A stretch of DNA of 64,000 nt from a virus. The position numbers and the translations under genes are program-made. Below, piece after piece: positions 19,500 to 27,511 of this stretch. A model generated the notes under the pieces. That model saw only the letters and a program-made list of their open reading frames with translations, was not told where the DNA came from and ran no database searches. The stretch's first letter is position 1, and every line of letters begins with the position of its first letter. The stretch lies in IMG/VR virus record IMGVR_UViG_3300031758_000036, positions 21,757 to 85,756 of that record, one strand, 5' to 3'.

Positions 19500-19508
19500 G
19501 GCAAACTA
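19500..19508 (+). promoter_or_regulatory. GGNAANCTA box 29 nt before the fibre-accessory gene
   Basis: GGCAAACTA, preceded by CAATT and followed by GATCTAGCTGATT. The flanks match the copy at 19081, supporting a segmental duplication. Confidence 0.5.
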
Positions 19509-19528
19509 GATCTAGCTGATTACATCCG

Positions 19529-19852
19529 TTGGATCCAGCACAATTATCTATTACAATCCACCAACGTGCAACGTTCCGCCAGCAATTTACGCTGCCGTTT
19601 GATTGTACTGGACATACTGTAATTGCTCAAGTCTGGAAAGAAAAGCGTCGCAGTTTGCTTTTTCAATTTACCGTTGAATGGGTAGATCAATCTGAAGGTA
19701 GCTTTTATTTAGTTGCTGACTACGAAGACACCACAAAGATGACGAAAGATGGTGTGTGGGACCTGATGGTTGTGTATCCAAATACTGAAAGATTTTATTG
19801 GGTAGAAGGCGCTGCTGTTATTGATTTTGGCATAAGCGATCCAGATGCCTAA
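19529..19852 (+). CDS. Fibre-accessory protein of 107 residues
   Basis: The frame has only a TTG as plausible start (no in-frame ATG until residue 71). The sequence begins [20 protein letters not shown], is beta-rich, and ends [13 protein letters not shown]. The pattern 'I..GATF...F.....G.....A.VW.....L..F.V.W...G.F.L...Y..T......G.WDL.V.Y....YYWVEG.A.I' is one I associate with small fibre-locus proteins of cyanophages. It overlaps the long fibre gene by eight bases, so the two are probably coupled and act together in fibre assembly or attachment. Confidence 0.6.
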   Translation: MDPAQLSITIHQRATFRQQFTLPFDCTGHTVIAQVWKEKRRSLLFQFTVEWVDQSEGSFYLVADYEDTTKMTKDGVWDLMVVYPNTERFYWVEGAAVIDFGISDPDA

Positions 19853-22193
19853 TCCTGTTATTAATACAGTAATACAGCAGGTATCTTTCACCGCTACGCC
19901 GATCGGCGATGCGCAGATTATTGAATTACAGGCTTCTCCTGATACGGAAGTTGTAACAGTTGGCGTAGTTGGACCCCAGGGACCTCCGGGAGTCACTGGA
20001 CCGGCTGGTGTGACGGGAGCATCGGGCCCAGTCGGGGCAACAGGCGCTGCGGGCCCTCAAGGGGATCCGGGTGGGGCTACTGGCGCTACTGGAATTACTG
20101 GAGCTACTGGAGCTACTGGGGCCGCTGGGCCTGGTGGAGAACAGGGAGCGACTGGTTCCTCCGGTCAGATGGGGGCCACGGGGCTGACTGGAGCAACTGG
20201 TGCAATTGGCATTACTGGAGCGACTGGAATAATTGGTCAAACCGGTGTCACTGGTGCTACAGGCGCCGGCGGGGCAACTGGCCCAATCGGGGCAACGGGG
20301 GCGGGAACTCCCGGAGCAGATGGGGCAACGGGAGCTATCGGCGTGACTGGCCCTACTGGACCGACTGGTTTAGCGGGTTCTCAGGGTGCAACTGGTTCTT
20401 CTGGTGTTAACGGCGCCACTGGCGCTACTGGCATTGGTACTACTGGCGCAACAGGGGCCAGTGGGATCGCCGGGGGTACCGGTTCGACTGGTGCAACTGG
20501 GATCATTGGCACAACGGGCGCAACAGGCGCAACTGGTGTTGGTGTTACTGGTGCAACCGGTGCCACAGGCGCGGCGGGTACGGCTGGAGCAGCCGGGGAG
20601 ACTGGTGCGACTGGGGTCGGAACAACTGGTGCCACTGGTGCAACAGGGGCGGCCGGTACCGCAGGAGAGACGGGGGCGACGGGTGTCGGAGTAACTGGTG
20701 CTACCGGTGCTACTGGGGGAACTGGTGCCACTGGTACCACAGGGGTCACAGGGGCAACTGGTGCCGATGGTGCTACGGGCGCTGGCTCCACAGGCGCGAC
20801 AGGCGCAATTGGAGCAACTGGCCCTGTTGGGGCAACTGGTGCTGGTGTTACTGGTGCTACTGGTGTACAGGGCTCAACGGGAGATATTGGCGCTACAGGA
20901 CTAACCGGAGCAACGGGTACTGCTGGGGTAACTGGTGCTACTGGTGTTGCAGGGATTGACGGTGCTACTGGTGCGATCGGAGCAACTGGTGTTACTGGCT
21001 CTGTTGGCGTCACAGGGGCGACTGGTGTTGGCGCGGCTGGACCCACCGGTGCTACTGGCGCGGTGGGCGAAGTGGGAGCCACCGGGGCCGGCGTAAGCGG
21101 AGCTACGGGTGCGACAGGTCCCGCTGGTCTGCCTGGTCCCAATGTTGCTGCTTATAAAAATGCAACTCAAGCCATTGGCACCACTGCTTCGCTGGTTGAA
21201 TTTCAAGCAGAAAGATACGATACCGATAGTGTTTTCCTGAATAGCAGATTTACGCCGAACACTTCGGGCTATTATTTGATAACGACAACGCTGCGATATA
21301 GCGCAACAACAGGACACGCGCTGCGTTTAATGTTGTACAAGAATGATGCTTTTCTGTACTACATTGGCGGGAGCGCTTACAGCTCTAGTAGTGCTAACTT
21401 AATTGCAATCGGCTCTGCCAGTATCTATTTAAACGGCGCGGGTGACTATATTGAGATATGGGCTGAAACATCTACGGGCACTGTTACGTTGTTGCATGCA
21501 ACGGCGGACCTTAGCAATCTTCAGATAACAGCAAACGCTGGCCCAGTTGGTTCCACTGGCGCCAGTGGTGCAAACGGATCACTGGGTGCAACTGGAGCAA
21601 CAGGCGCGGGAGTCACCGGTGCTACTGGTGCAAGTGGTGGGCCTGGAGCGACGGGAGTTGATGGTGCAACAGGTGCAACAGGTGCTGGAGTAACTGGAGC
21701 AACGGGTGTCGCTGGACCCACTGGAGTACAGGGCTCAACTGGCGCCACCGGTGCTGGTGCGACTGGTGCAACCGGTCCAATAGGCGCTACTGGCCCTGCT
21801 GGCGGTGGGGGATCTGCTGTTGCTCGCCTGCAAGAAACACAAACAGCGTCTTCACTTGCCAGTGGATCATCTGCTGATTTGTTATTTATTGCTTTAAATA
21901 AAATTGGCACGTTTGTTTCAGTAACAGTGTCAAACCCCGCATGGGTACGATTCTACTGCACTTCTTCCAGCAGGACAAGTGATGCTTCTAGATTAGTTGG
22001 AGTAGATCCCACTCCAGGATCTGGTGTATTACTGGAAGTGCTGACGACCAGTGTCGATCAGGTCGTCAATATTACCCCAGCAACTGAGTATTATAATGGT
22101 GACTCTCCACTTGATAGCAAAGTATATGTTGCAGTGAAAAACCTAGGGGGCGCTACTGCTAGTATTTCTGTTACAGTAACGGCTATCGCTTGA
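19845..22193 (+). CDS. Collagen-like tail fibre protein with C1q-like domain
   Basis: 782 residues. A short anchor (1-40) leads into a long Gly-X-Y shaft (about 45-430) of [14 protein letters not shown] and GAAGPQG repeats. Residues about 435-565 look like a C1q/TNF-type jelly roll ([52 protein letters not shown]). A second short collagen stretch (566-650) precedes a C-terminal beta head ([17 protein letters not shown] ... YVAVKNLGG). The repeat is Thr-rich, with Thr mostly in the Y position. The likely role is a trimeric receptor-binding fibre, possibly glycosylated. Confidence 0.8.
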   Translation: MPNPVINTVIQQVSFTATPIGDAQIIELQASPDTEVVTVGVVGPQGPPGVTGPAGVTGASGPVGATGAAGPQGDPGGATGATGITGATGATGAAGPGGEQGATGSSGQMGATGLTGATGAIGITGATGIIGQTGVTGATGAGGATGPIGATGAGTPGADGATGAIGVTGPTGPTGLAGSQGATGSSGVNGATGATGIGTTGATGASGIAGGTGSTGATGIIGTTGATGATGVGVTGATGATGAAGTAGAAGETGATGVGTTGATGATGAAGTAGETGATGVGVTGATGATGGTGATGTTGVTGATGADGATGAGSTGATGAIGATGPVGATGAGVTGATGVQGSTGDIGATGLTGATGTAGVTGATGVAGIDGATGAIGATGVTGSVGVTGATGVGAAGPTGATGAVGEVGATGAGVSGATGATGPAGLPGPNVAAYKNATQAIGTTASLVEFQAERYDTDSVFLNSRFTPNTSGYYLITTTLRYSATTGHALRLMLYKNDAFLYYIGGSAYSSSSANLIAIGSASIYLNGAGDYIEIWAETSTGTVTLLHATADLSNLQITANAGPVGSTGASGANGSLGATGATGAGVTGATGASGGPGATGVDGATGATGAGVTGATGVAGPTGVQGSTGATGAGATGATGPIGATGPAGGGGSAVARLQETQTASSLASGSSADLLFIALNKIGTFVSVTVSNPAWVRFYCTSSSRTSDASRLVGVDPTPGSGVLLEVLTTSVDQVVNITPATEYYNGDSPLDSKVYVAVKNLGGATASISVTVTAIA

Positions 22194-22209
22194 TGGCTTT
22201 TCGTTTCCA

Positions 22210-22218
22210 GGAAAACTA
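22210..22218 (+). promoter_or_regulatory. GGNAANCTA box 29 nt before the next gene
   Basis: GGAAAACTA preceded by TTTCCA, giving a TTTCC-A-GGAAA palindrome. Confidence 0.5.
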
Positions 22219-22238
22219 TTAACGACTTAGTCGACAAG

Positions 22239-23072
22239 ATGGCATACACTTTATATTATTCATACGGACCAGCCGTTGCCAGTATCAATAATCTTTGGGC
22301 TGTACAGGATTATCATTTTGGCACGTTTCTGCCTACGCGTGGCTGGGATGTGTATACGCAAACCGGGGTTCTGTACGGTCAAGTTGACGCAAATTATTAC
22401 TGGTATCACAAAGATTTTGCGACCCTTACGGGTGATACAATATCTGAACATACATTGTGGCAGTTCTCAAAAGGTTCTAACAATGATGGGCTTATGTTTG
22501 ACACTTCAAACAGCATACCCAATTATACCACTGGGCCTGTTCAAGCTAATTGGGATGGCAGGAAACAATTTTATGCTGATACCAACTGGACTGGAGCCAC
22601 CACCAGTGCTCAATGGTGGGTCAATACCGATGGTTCCTGGTTTGTTATAAGCAATGGAAAACTCTGGGCCTTCGAAATGCCACCGGGTGGTTATGTCAAC
22701 AGAGCAACCATGACGTTGGCCTCTACCTTGAGTGGTCCAACTAGGATGGTTTGGTTCCCAGATGGCGGTTATGCATATCTGACAACAACTACCGGTCAGC
22801 AATCTAGTATTGTGAGCGGTCTAGTCAAAACGGGTACGATTCTCACCAGGGCTAGTGATCTTGTCGCACTTGCCGATGCAACCGGTGGTCTTCTTTACTG
22901 GATTGGAAGTCCTGCTGATATATTACAAAAATGGCACAGCGGCACTAATCTTTTAATGAGTACCGCAGTTACTGTAACACAAATTGGCAGTAATTTTTAT
23001 TTTGATACTGGTGGATCAAGCGAATATGGCCTTCTGTTTAATGTAGGAACAACGGAACCTAGCATTCCTTGA
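22239..23072 (+). CDS. Tail-fibre-locus protein, unknown family
   Basis: 277 residues, rich in Trp, Tyr and Gly, with regularly spaced beta-strand phrases (TGGLLYWIGSPAD, SAQWWVNTDGSWFVISNGKLWAFE). This suggests a beta-propeller-like or jelly-roll virion protein. It follows the long fibre gene and precedes a 63-residue gene by one base. I cannot name the family. Position suggests a host-contact or fibre-tip protein. Confidence 0.55.
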   Translation: MAYTLYYSYGPAVASINNLWAVQDYHFGTFLPTRGWDVYTQTGVLYGQVDANYYWYHKDFATLTGDTISEHTLWQFSKGSNNDGLMFDTSNSIPNYTTGPVQANWDGRKQFYADTNWTGATTSAQWWVNTDGSWFVISNGKLWAFEMPPGGYVNRATMTLASTLSGPTRMVWFPDGGYAYLTTTTGQQSSIVSGLVKTGTILTRASDLVALADATGGLLYWIGSPADILQKWHSGTNLLMSTAVTVTQIGSNFYFDTGGSSEYGLLFNVGTTEPSIP

Positions 23073-23073
23073 C

Positions 23074-23265
23074 ATGCCTAGTTTGACTATTCCCACCGGC
23101 AGCGTAGACACCAACCTCGGTGGCGATTTTGATCTCAGTATTAACTATAGACTTGAAATTACATACGCCTATCTTCCTATAATAGATGATATTGTTGGCG
23201 TATCCGGGAAGAAATTATCAACAAGGCCAGCTAGCGGTATGCTATATCCACGAAAAGTGGCTTAA
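23074..23265 (+). CDS. Small beta-rich fibre-locus protein
   Basis: 63 residues (MPSLTIPTGSVDTNLGGDFD ... AYLPIIDDIVGVSGKK). It starts one base after the previous stop, so it is probably co-translated. No family recognised. Confidence 0.45.
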   Translation: MPSLTIPTGSVDTNLGGDFDLSINYRLEITYAYLPIIDDIVGVSGKKLSTRPASGMLYPRKVA

Positions 23266-23286
23266 GTTATAGGAAGCATAGTTACA

Positions 23287-23317
23287 GAATCGCGCCACTA
23301 CTCTACGGGGCGGATTC
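23287..23317 (+). repeat. 31-nt hairpin repeat, copy 1
   Basis: A 31-nt element identical to that at 23715. Arms GAATCGCGCC and GGCGGATTC pair with one bulged G around an ACTACTCTACGG loop. It lies 20 bases before the first of two paralogous genes. There is no T-run, so a leader, processing or stability element is more likely than a terminator. Confidence 0.8.
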
Positions 23318-23336
23318 GTTCACCAGGAGAATTCTA

Positions 23337-23696
23337 ATGGCTCAACGTTCTGAAGGCGTATTCCCTAGGGAAAAGTTTGACCTTGATGATGCAATGGAAG
23401 TGCAGTGGGATAATACGACCACTTCGCCTGTTCCCCTTAATAGCGTGAACACCTGGAGGATCATTGTTCTGGGTGCTACGGGCCTCGGTACGGGTGGTGA
23501 GGGCGGCTACGTCCGCGTCAGCACTGGCGGCGAACTGACTGATTTCTACGCCGAGGATATTGATCCCAATGGTGTTGGCATTGCCCATTTCCGTGGTTCC
23601 AGCATCCAGGAAGGCCAAAACGGCACCTGGTTTGATTACTACAACGGTGCAAGTGCTGATGCTGTTTACCTGGATGCCGTCGACAACGTCGGCTAA
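23337..23696 (+). CDS. Tandem paralogue 1 of an abundant virion-type protein
   Basis: 119 residues starting MAQRSEGVFPREKFDLDDAM, the same opening as the next gene, and ending YLDAVDNVG. Blocks shared with the paralogue include IIVLGATGLG/VVVLGAGGID and DPNGVGIAHFRG. It is beta-rich with many Gly/Asp residues. GC and codon choice are like those of the capsid gene, suggesting high expression; capsid decoration or major tail-associated roles are possible. RBS AGGAGAA precedes the ATG. Function not established. Confidence 0.65.
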   Translation: MAQRSEGVFPREKFDLDDAMEVQWDNTTTSPVPLNSVNTWRIIVLGATGLGTGGEGGYVRVSTGGELTDFYAEDIDPNGVGIAHFRGSSIQEGQNGTWFDYYNGASADAVYLDAVDNVG

Positions 23697-23714
23697 ATAG
23701 GTAATCTATTTCAG

Positions 23715-23745
23715 GAATCGCGCCACTACTCTACGGGGCGGATTC
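23715..23745 (+). repeat. 31-nt hairpin repeat, copy 2
   Basis: All 31 bases are identical to the copy at 23287, while the flanks differ. The copy sits 30 bases before the second paralogous gene and follows a GGTAATCTA box at 23700. Confidence 0.8.
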
Positions 23746-23775
23746 TGTTAACCCTAGCCAATTTGGAGAATTACA

Positions 23776-24126
23776 ATGGCTGCTCGTTCTACTGGTGTAT
23801 TTCCTCGCGAGAAGTTTGACCTTGATGATGCAATGGAGGTCACCGCTACTGCCTCTGCTGCACCCATTAGCCTGAAGACCATCGGCACTATTCGCGTGGT
23901 TGTGCTTGGCGCTGGTGGTATTGACAACGCTGGCACCAACAAGATCACCGTCAATGTTGGCGGCAAATCTGTGGTGTTCAATGCAAACGATCTGGATGTC
24001 AATGGCGTGGGCATTGCCCACCTCCGTGGCACCCTTTGTGACGCCAACAACAACGTTGATTACGACCTGGGCGGCACTGCTACCCTGGACGCTTGCTACA
24101 TCGACGCGGTTGACAACGTCGGCTGA
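23776..24126 (+). CDS. Tandem paralogue 2 of an abundant virion-type protein
   Basis: 116 residues, MAARSTGVFPREKFDLDDAM to IDAVDNVG. It shares both ends and the central VGIAH.RG block with the preceding gene but has diverged in between. A strong terminator ends the transcript. The duplication, matching leader hairpins and capsid-like codon use suggest two related structural proteins made in large amounts. Confidence 0.65.
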   Translation: MAARSTGVFPREKFDLDDAMEVTATASAAPISLKTIGTIRVVVLGAGGIDNAGTNKITVNVGGKSVVFNANDLDVNGVGIAHLRGTLCDANNNVDYDLGGTATLDACYIDAVDNVG

Positions 24127-24147
24127 GTTAATCGCTTGGAATAATAA

Positions 24148-24172
24148 GGGGTGACTTCAGTCGCCCTTTTTT
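24148..24172 (+). terminator. Rho-independent terminator after the tandem paralogues
   Basis: GGGTGAC pairs with GTCGCCC (one T-G pair) around a short loop, followed by TTTTTT. It lies four bases before the next ATG. Confidence 0.9.
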
Positions 24173-24175
24173 ATT

Positions 24176-24529
24176 ATGTATATTCAGGACGCCCCGGTTT
24201 ATTTCACGAAAGGTGATAAGCGTAAACCCGTATACCATAGTGTCCTAGCACGTGAGCTGCTGGCTGCTGGTTGGCAGCAGGAGGGTGTAACTCCCGCACC
24301 GGAGCCCGTGGCTGTCGAACCTGTGGAGGCCGCCCCAGAAGCAGAACAGCCCTCGCAGTCAGAAGAGGAGACTGATCCCGAACCGGAACCCGAGGTGGCT
24401 GTTGTCGATTTGGACAGCATGACGAAGAATCAACTGGTTGCTTTTGCAGAAGCAAGCAACATTGAATTCAAGTCAACTGTGACAAAGTCTGAACTGCTTC
24501 AACTCTGCAAGGACTCTGTAAATGATTGA
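24176..24529 (+). CDS. Small protein with acidic linker and C-terminal SAP/HeH-like fold
   Basis: 117 residues. The N-terminus (YFTKGDKRKPVYHSVLARELLAAGW) precedes a Pro/Glu-rich linker at about 45-78 (EPVEAAPEAEQPSQSEEETD). The C-terminal 35 residues (LDSMTKNQLVAFAEASNIEFKSTVTKSELLQLC; motif MTKNQL...A....I) look like a SAP or HeH/LEM helix-extended-loop-helix domain. This layout is common in phage head-completion or capsid-associated proteins. It overlaps the next gene by eight bases. Confidence 0.55.
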   Translation: MYIQDAPVYFTKGDKRKPVYHSVLARELLAAGWQQEGVTPAPEPVAVEPVEAAPEAEQPSQSEEETDPEPEPEVAVVDLDSMTKNQLVAFAEASNIEFKSTVTKSELLQLCKDSVND

Positions 24530-24707
24530 ATTCACTTACAGTGAAGGCCCACGAATCCTGGAAGACGGCACAAATCTGGACAAAGATATTATTGCTGCTC
24601 ATCCGCGAATCCAACGTCGCAGCATTACTGATCCTGTCAGTGACGGCAGCCTGGGCCCTCCTGGGTACCAACCAGGACAGAAAAACCTTGATGGAACTGA
24701 CCTCTAG
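24522..24707 (+). CDS. Small hypothetical protein, 61 residues
   Basis: MIEFTYSEGPRILEDGTNLD, acidic first half and Pro/Gly-rich end (GSLGPPGYQPGQKNLDGTDL). The ATG overlaps the previous gene's stop (ATGATTGA), supporting coupled translation. No family recognised. Confidence 0.5.
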   Translation: MIEFTYSEGPRILEDGTNLDKDIIAAHPRIQRRSITDPVSDGSLGPPGYQPGQKNLDGTDL

Positions 24708-24749
24708 GTTAAGCAAAGTTCAGGAATCCTAGATAAACGAATTATCATC

Positions 24750-24845
24750 ATGGCGCTGCCGCTTATTATTGCGAAGCAAATGGGTGGCAAGAAACCCGCC
24801 AAGAAGGGTGGTAAGTCGAAACCAAAAGGATCCGGTAAACGCTGA
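24750..24845 (+). CDS. 31-residue lysine-rich protein
   Basis: MALPLIIAKQMGGKKPAKKG and a further basic tail. It ends TGATGG, overlapping the next start codon. A short hydrophobic N-terminus and a highly basic C-terminus suggest a DNA- or membrane-associated virion peptide. It has good spacing to its neighbours. Confidence 0.5.
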   Translation: MALPLIIAKQMGGKKPAKKGGKSKPKGSGKR

Positions 24846-25141
24846 TGGCAGCCAAGAAGCGCAGTACTGCTGAATTCTATGCCAACAATCCAGAGGCATA
24901 TAAAAAGAAATTAGCTTACGACAAGAAGCGTAATGCAAAGCCTGATCGCAAAGATTACCGCGCTGAGTTAGCACGTGAGCGCAGGGCCCGTGGCATCATG
25001 GGCAAAGGTGGCCCCGACGTAAGTCACACAGCAGACGGTAAATTTAAGCTAGAAAATCCTAAAGCTAATCGTGCCAGGAATGGGCATGGCGACAACAAGC
25101 GCCTTGCCCCCGGCAAAGGTACTAAAAAGTCAAAACGCTAA
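24845..25141 (+). CDS. Small basic phage protein (98 residues)
   Basis: Very basic: AEFYANNPEAYKKKLAYDKK, RKDYRAELARERRARGIMGK, then GGPDVSHTADGKFKLENPKANRARNGHGDNK. This block order (repeated Lys/Arg helix, then DVSHT, then NR..N) is one I recall from many cyanophage and other environmental phage genomes, usually as a hypothetical protein. A nucleic-acid-binding virion component is likely but unproven. Confidence 0.6.
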   Translation: MAAKKRSTAEFYANNPEAYKKKLAYDKKRNAKPDRKDYRAELARERRARGIMGKGGPDVSHTADGKFKLENPKANRARNGHGDNKRLAPGKGTKKSKR

Positions 25142-25148
25142 AATCATC

Positions 25149-25313
25149 ATGGCAAAACGTCCAGGATTGTACGAAAACATTCGTCGCAAACGTGAGCGAA
25201 TCGAAGATGGTAGCGAGGAGCGCATGCGTAAGCCTGGCGCCAAAGGTGCCCCAAGTGCTGCTGATTTCCGCAATGCCGCAAAGACAGCAAAAAAGAAGAA
25301 AAAAATAAACTGA
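25149..25313 (+). CDS. Conserved small basic phage protein (GLYENIRRKRERI family)
   Basis: 54 residues: MAKRPGLYENIRRKRERIED, GSEERMRKPGAKGAPSAADF, then a Lys-rich tail. The pattern 'KGLY.NI..KRERI..GS.E.MRKPG.KGAP....F..AAKTAK' is widespread in marine and freshwater phages of several morphologies. Function unknown. I chose the ATG after the TCATC spacer instead of the longer upstream frame, which overlaps the preceding gene. Confidence 0.65.
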   Translation: MAKRPGLYENIRRKRERIEDGSEERMRKPGAKGAPSAADFRNAAKTAKKKKKIN

Positions 25314-25374
25314 CATATTTGCTATTTGGAAACAGCAAATAACAGGCACACTATACCAGAGTTGTGCATGACAG

Positions 25375-25563
25375 ATGACTGCTATTGTCGCATACATTAT
25401 TGCAAATGGTCCCGAAATTCTCGGTGTGTTATTTGCCATTCACGCAGCAGCACTTGCTTTCGTCAACCTGACGCCTACGCCGAAAGATAACGAAGTTGTC
25501 GCAAAGTATTACCGGGTGCTTGAAATCCTGGCTGGTATCGTAACTAAATTCTCAAAGGACTGA
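25375..25563 (+). CDS. Small membrane protein, holin candidate
   Basis: 62 residues with one hydrophobic segment (VAYIIANGPEILGVLFAIHA) and a conserved-looking FVNLTPTPKDNEVVAKYYRV tail. Proteins of this type sit beside lysis genes in many phages and are often labelled holin-like. Two genes downstream is a second membrane protein and then the endolysin, which supports a lysis role. Confidence 0.5.
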   Translation: MTAIVAYIIANGPEILGVLFAIHAAALAFVNLTPTPKDNEVVAKYYRVLEILAGIVTKFSKD

Positions 25564-25586
25564 ATACATCGGATACACGTTTACTA

Positions 25587-25856
25587 TTGCGTTTTTCTAC
25601 GCGTAGCGAACGGGAAGAAGTTGAGCGTTTAATCGCAAGGGCTAAGTTTTATAGAACCCTGAGCCAACGGATGGCCTTGGAGATCGCCAGGGTTAAGGCT
25701 GAAATGGAGAAGGCTGATCCGCCAGCACAGCCAACGATAATTGATCATCCAATAGATGACACCTTACAGACGGGTGACTCCAGGCTTCTTGGTGGAGGCA
25801 TGAGTATACATGCTCCATATAGGAAAACTGAAAACATGGCTGATCCATGGAAATGA
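25587..25856 (+). CDS. Small helical protein in the lysis cluster
   Basis: 89 residues from a TTG. The N-terminal half is a charged helix (EREEVERLIARAKFYRTLSQ, RMALEIARVKAEMEKA), then Pro-rich. There is no membrane segment. It overlaps the next gene by ten bases. It may be a lysis accessory or regulator; the function is unknown. Confidence 0.4.
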   Translation: MRFSTRSEREEVERLIARAKFYRTLSQRMALEIARVKAEMEKADPPAQPTIIDHPIDDTLQTGDSRLLGGGMSIHAPYRKTENMADPWK

Positions 25857-26143
25857 GCGTTCCGGACTCTTCTGTATCTCATGTAGAGATATATCACAAG
25901 CTTGGAACGCTTGAAGGTAAATTAGATGCGCTAATTACACGCACTACTGAATACAGGACTGATCTGCAGACTGCTTTTGACCGTTTAGCAGTAATTGAAA
26001 ATAGATTAGCGTGGGTAATGGGAGCCGCCGTTGTTATCAGTGCCCTTGTACCTATCATGATTAATGTTATCAGCAGTAGCTTCCACATGAAGATTGAACC
26101 GCATCAACAGGAAAGCAATATTGAATCAACTAGAAACATTTAA
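25847..26143 (+). CDS. Holin-like protein (XhlA type)
   Basis: 98 residues: a predicted coiled coil (HKLGTLEGKLDALITRTTEY, LQTAFDRLAVIENRL) followed by one membrane helix (AWVMGAAVVISALVPIMINV) and a polar tail. This arrangement matches haemolysin XhlA/phage holin-like proteins. It lies just before the endolysin gene, as expected for the membrane partner that controls lysis. Confidence 0.6.
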   Translation: MEMSVPDSSVSHVEIYHKLGTLEGKLDALITRTTEYRTDLQTAFDRLAVIENRLAWVMGAAVVISALVPIMINVISSSFHMKIEPHQQESNIESTRNI

Positions 26144-26152
26144 GGTACACTA
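26144..26152 (+). promoter_or_regulatory. Degenerate GGNANNCTA box before the endolysin
   Basis: GGTACACTA lies 28 nt before the ATG of MSYITWG (nt 26172), the same spacing as at the fibre and reductase genes. One position departs from the consensus. Confidence 0.35.
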
Positions 26153-26162
26153 ACACGCACGA

Positions 26163-27299
26163 ATGTTGCGTATGTCTTATATCACATGGGGAGAAATTGC
26201 ACGCCTTGCTGGACAGGCTGGCGCGAAGTATCCCGAATTATGCGCGGCACAATGGGCTCTGGAAAGCGCTTGGGGTACGGCAGTTAGCGGTAAGAATAAT
26301 TTCTTCGGCATCAAAGGTAAGGGCACGCAAGTAAAAACAACTGAGTATGTCAACGGTATCGAAATGACCGTTGTTGACGAGTTTATGGATTTCAATAGTC
26401 CAGAAGATTGCGTTAAATATTTGATTGACAGATGGTATAAGGATTTCAAAGATTACAAAGGTGTGAACCATGCTACCAGCAGGAACGAAGCAGCAAAGAT
26501 GCTAGTAGCAGAGAACTATGCTACCGATCCAAATTATGCAAAAAAGTTAATTGACATCATGGATAAAAATAGTGTACTAAAAGATATTAAGGTGCAGCCA
26601 GATAAGGTAATCAGCCTCAGGGAGGCAGCGCGATGGTATGCAAACCTGGAGCATCAGAATAAAGCTCTAGACAACTTGCAGGCAACACTGACTCCAGAAC
26701 AGTTGCTTACTTTTGCGCAAGAGTTCAGGGCAGGAACTGTTCAAGCTAAACCCAAGTTCCCTTTGTCTGTGCCATACTTCTATCAACGTGACAGCAAAAC
26801 TGGTCACGGTGAAAGATCTTGCCAGTCATCTGCCCTGGCAATGGCTATCAAATATTTGAATCCAAAATTAATCACAGATGATGATGACTACTTAAACCTT
26901 GTGTTCAGGTATGGCGATACCGTTGCTCAGTCAGCTCATCAAAAAGCCCTTGATAATTTAGGGCTAAAACATAAATTTGCGATGAATGGTTCAGAGAAGG
27001 AGCTTATCCGTATTCTTGATTTAGGGTATCCCGTACCGATTGGAATTCTGCACAAGGGTTCAATTCAGAATCCTAGTGGTGGAGGTCACTGGATTACTGT
27101 AACTGGATATGATTCTGAGTTTTTCTATGTACATGATCCGTTCGGTGAGTTGGACTTGGTTAATGGTGGTTACCCGCTGGCTGGCCCGACTAATGGCAAA
27201 CAGCAAAAATACAGCCGTAAAAATTTATTAAAAAGATGGCTTATTAGTAACACTTCAGATGGATGGTACTGGGATCTGAGTGCCAATAGTAAGCAATGA
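26163..27299 (+). CDS. Endolysin: glucosaminidase domain plus C39-like peptidase domain
   Basis: 378 residues. The N-terminal part (about 5-140) is a glucosaminidase-type domain: AAQWALESAWGTAVSGKNNFFGIKG-type motif, with E34 the expected catalytic acid, and a VDEFMDFNSPEDCVKYLIDRWY block. From about 200 there is a C39-like papain-fold peptidase with C220 (CQSSALAMA), H309 (GGGHWITVTGY) and D325 (YVHDPFGE). It would cut both glycan and peptide bonds of peptidoglycan. ATG at 26172 is an alternative start, favoured by the box 28 nt upstream. The last bases overlap the next gene (ATGA). Confidence 0.85.
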   Translation: MLRMSYITWGEIARLAGQAGAKYPELCAAQWALESAWGTAVSGKNNFFGIKGKGTQVKTTEYVNGIEMTVVDEFMDFNSPEDCVKYLIDRWYKDFKDYKGVNHATSRNEAAKMLVAENYATDPNYAKKLIDIMDKNSVLKDIKVQPDKVISLREAARWYANLEHQNKALDNLQATLTPEQLLTFAQEFRAGTVQAKPKFPLSVPYFYQRDSKTGHGERSCQSSALAMAIKYLNPKLITDDDDYLNLVFRYGDTVAQSAHQKALDNLGLKHKFAMNGSEKELIRILDLGYPVPIGILHKGSIQNPSGGGHWITVTGYDSEFFYVHDPFGELDLVNGGYPLAGPTNGKQQKYSRKNLLKRWLISNTSDGWYWDLSANSKQ

Positions 27300-27511
27300 A
27301 ACGTCAATCAATCCTGCCATTTTTACCTGGATACATGTTCGATGGGGATCGTCTAGTATCCACTGGTACAGCCCTGCCTCCGACACAGCACATTCACCCA
27401 GAGACGGGTGAGATACTATATTATGTCCGTCCCATCTTCAGGTATGGCGGATCATATGTTGGTATGTATATCAGGCACAAGGGAATCGTAGACTGGCTTA
27501 ATAATAATTAG
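27296..27511 (+). CDS. Small hypothetical protein after the endolysin
   Basis: 71 residues, MKRQSILPFLPGYMFDGDRL, with aromatic-rich C-terminus. It is coupled to the endolysin by a four-base overlap and meets the minus-strand block tail to tail (four-base overlap). No family recognised. Confidence 0.5.
   Translation: MKRQSILPFLPGYMFDGDRLVSTGTALPPTQHIHPETGEILYYVRPIFRYGGSYVGMYIRHKGIVDWLNNN

Noticed and set aside
20381-21142. Minus-strand ORF of 253 residues rich in Pro/Val/Ala
   Set aside because: Again the antisense of a collagen-like shaft, with no domain and no context of its own.
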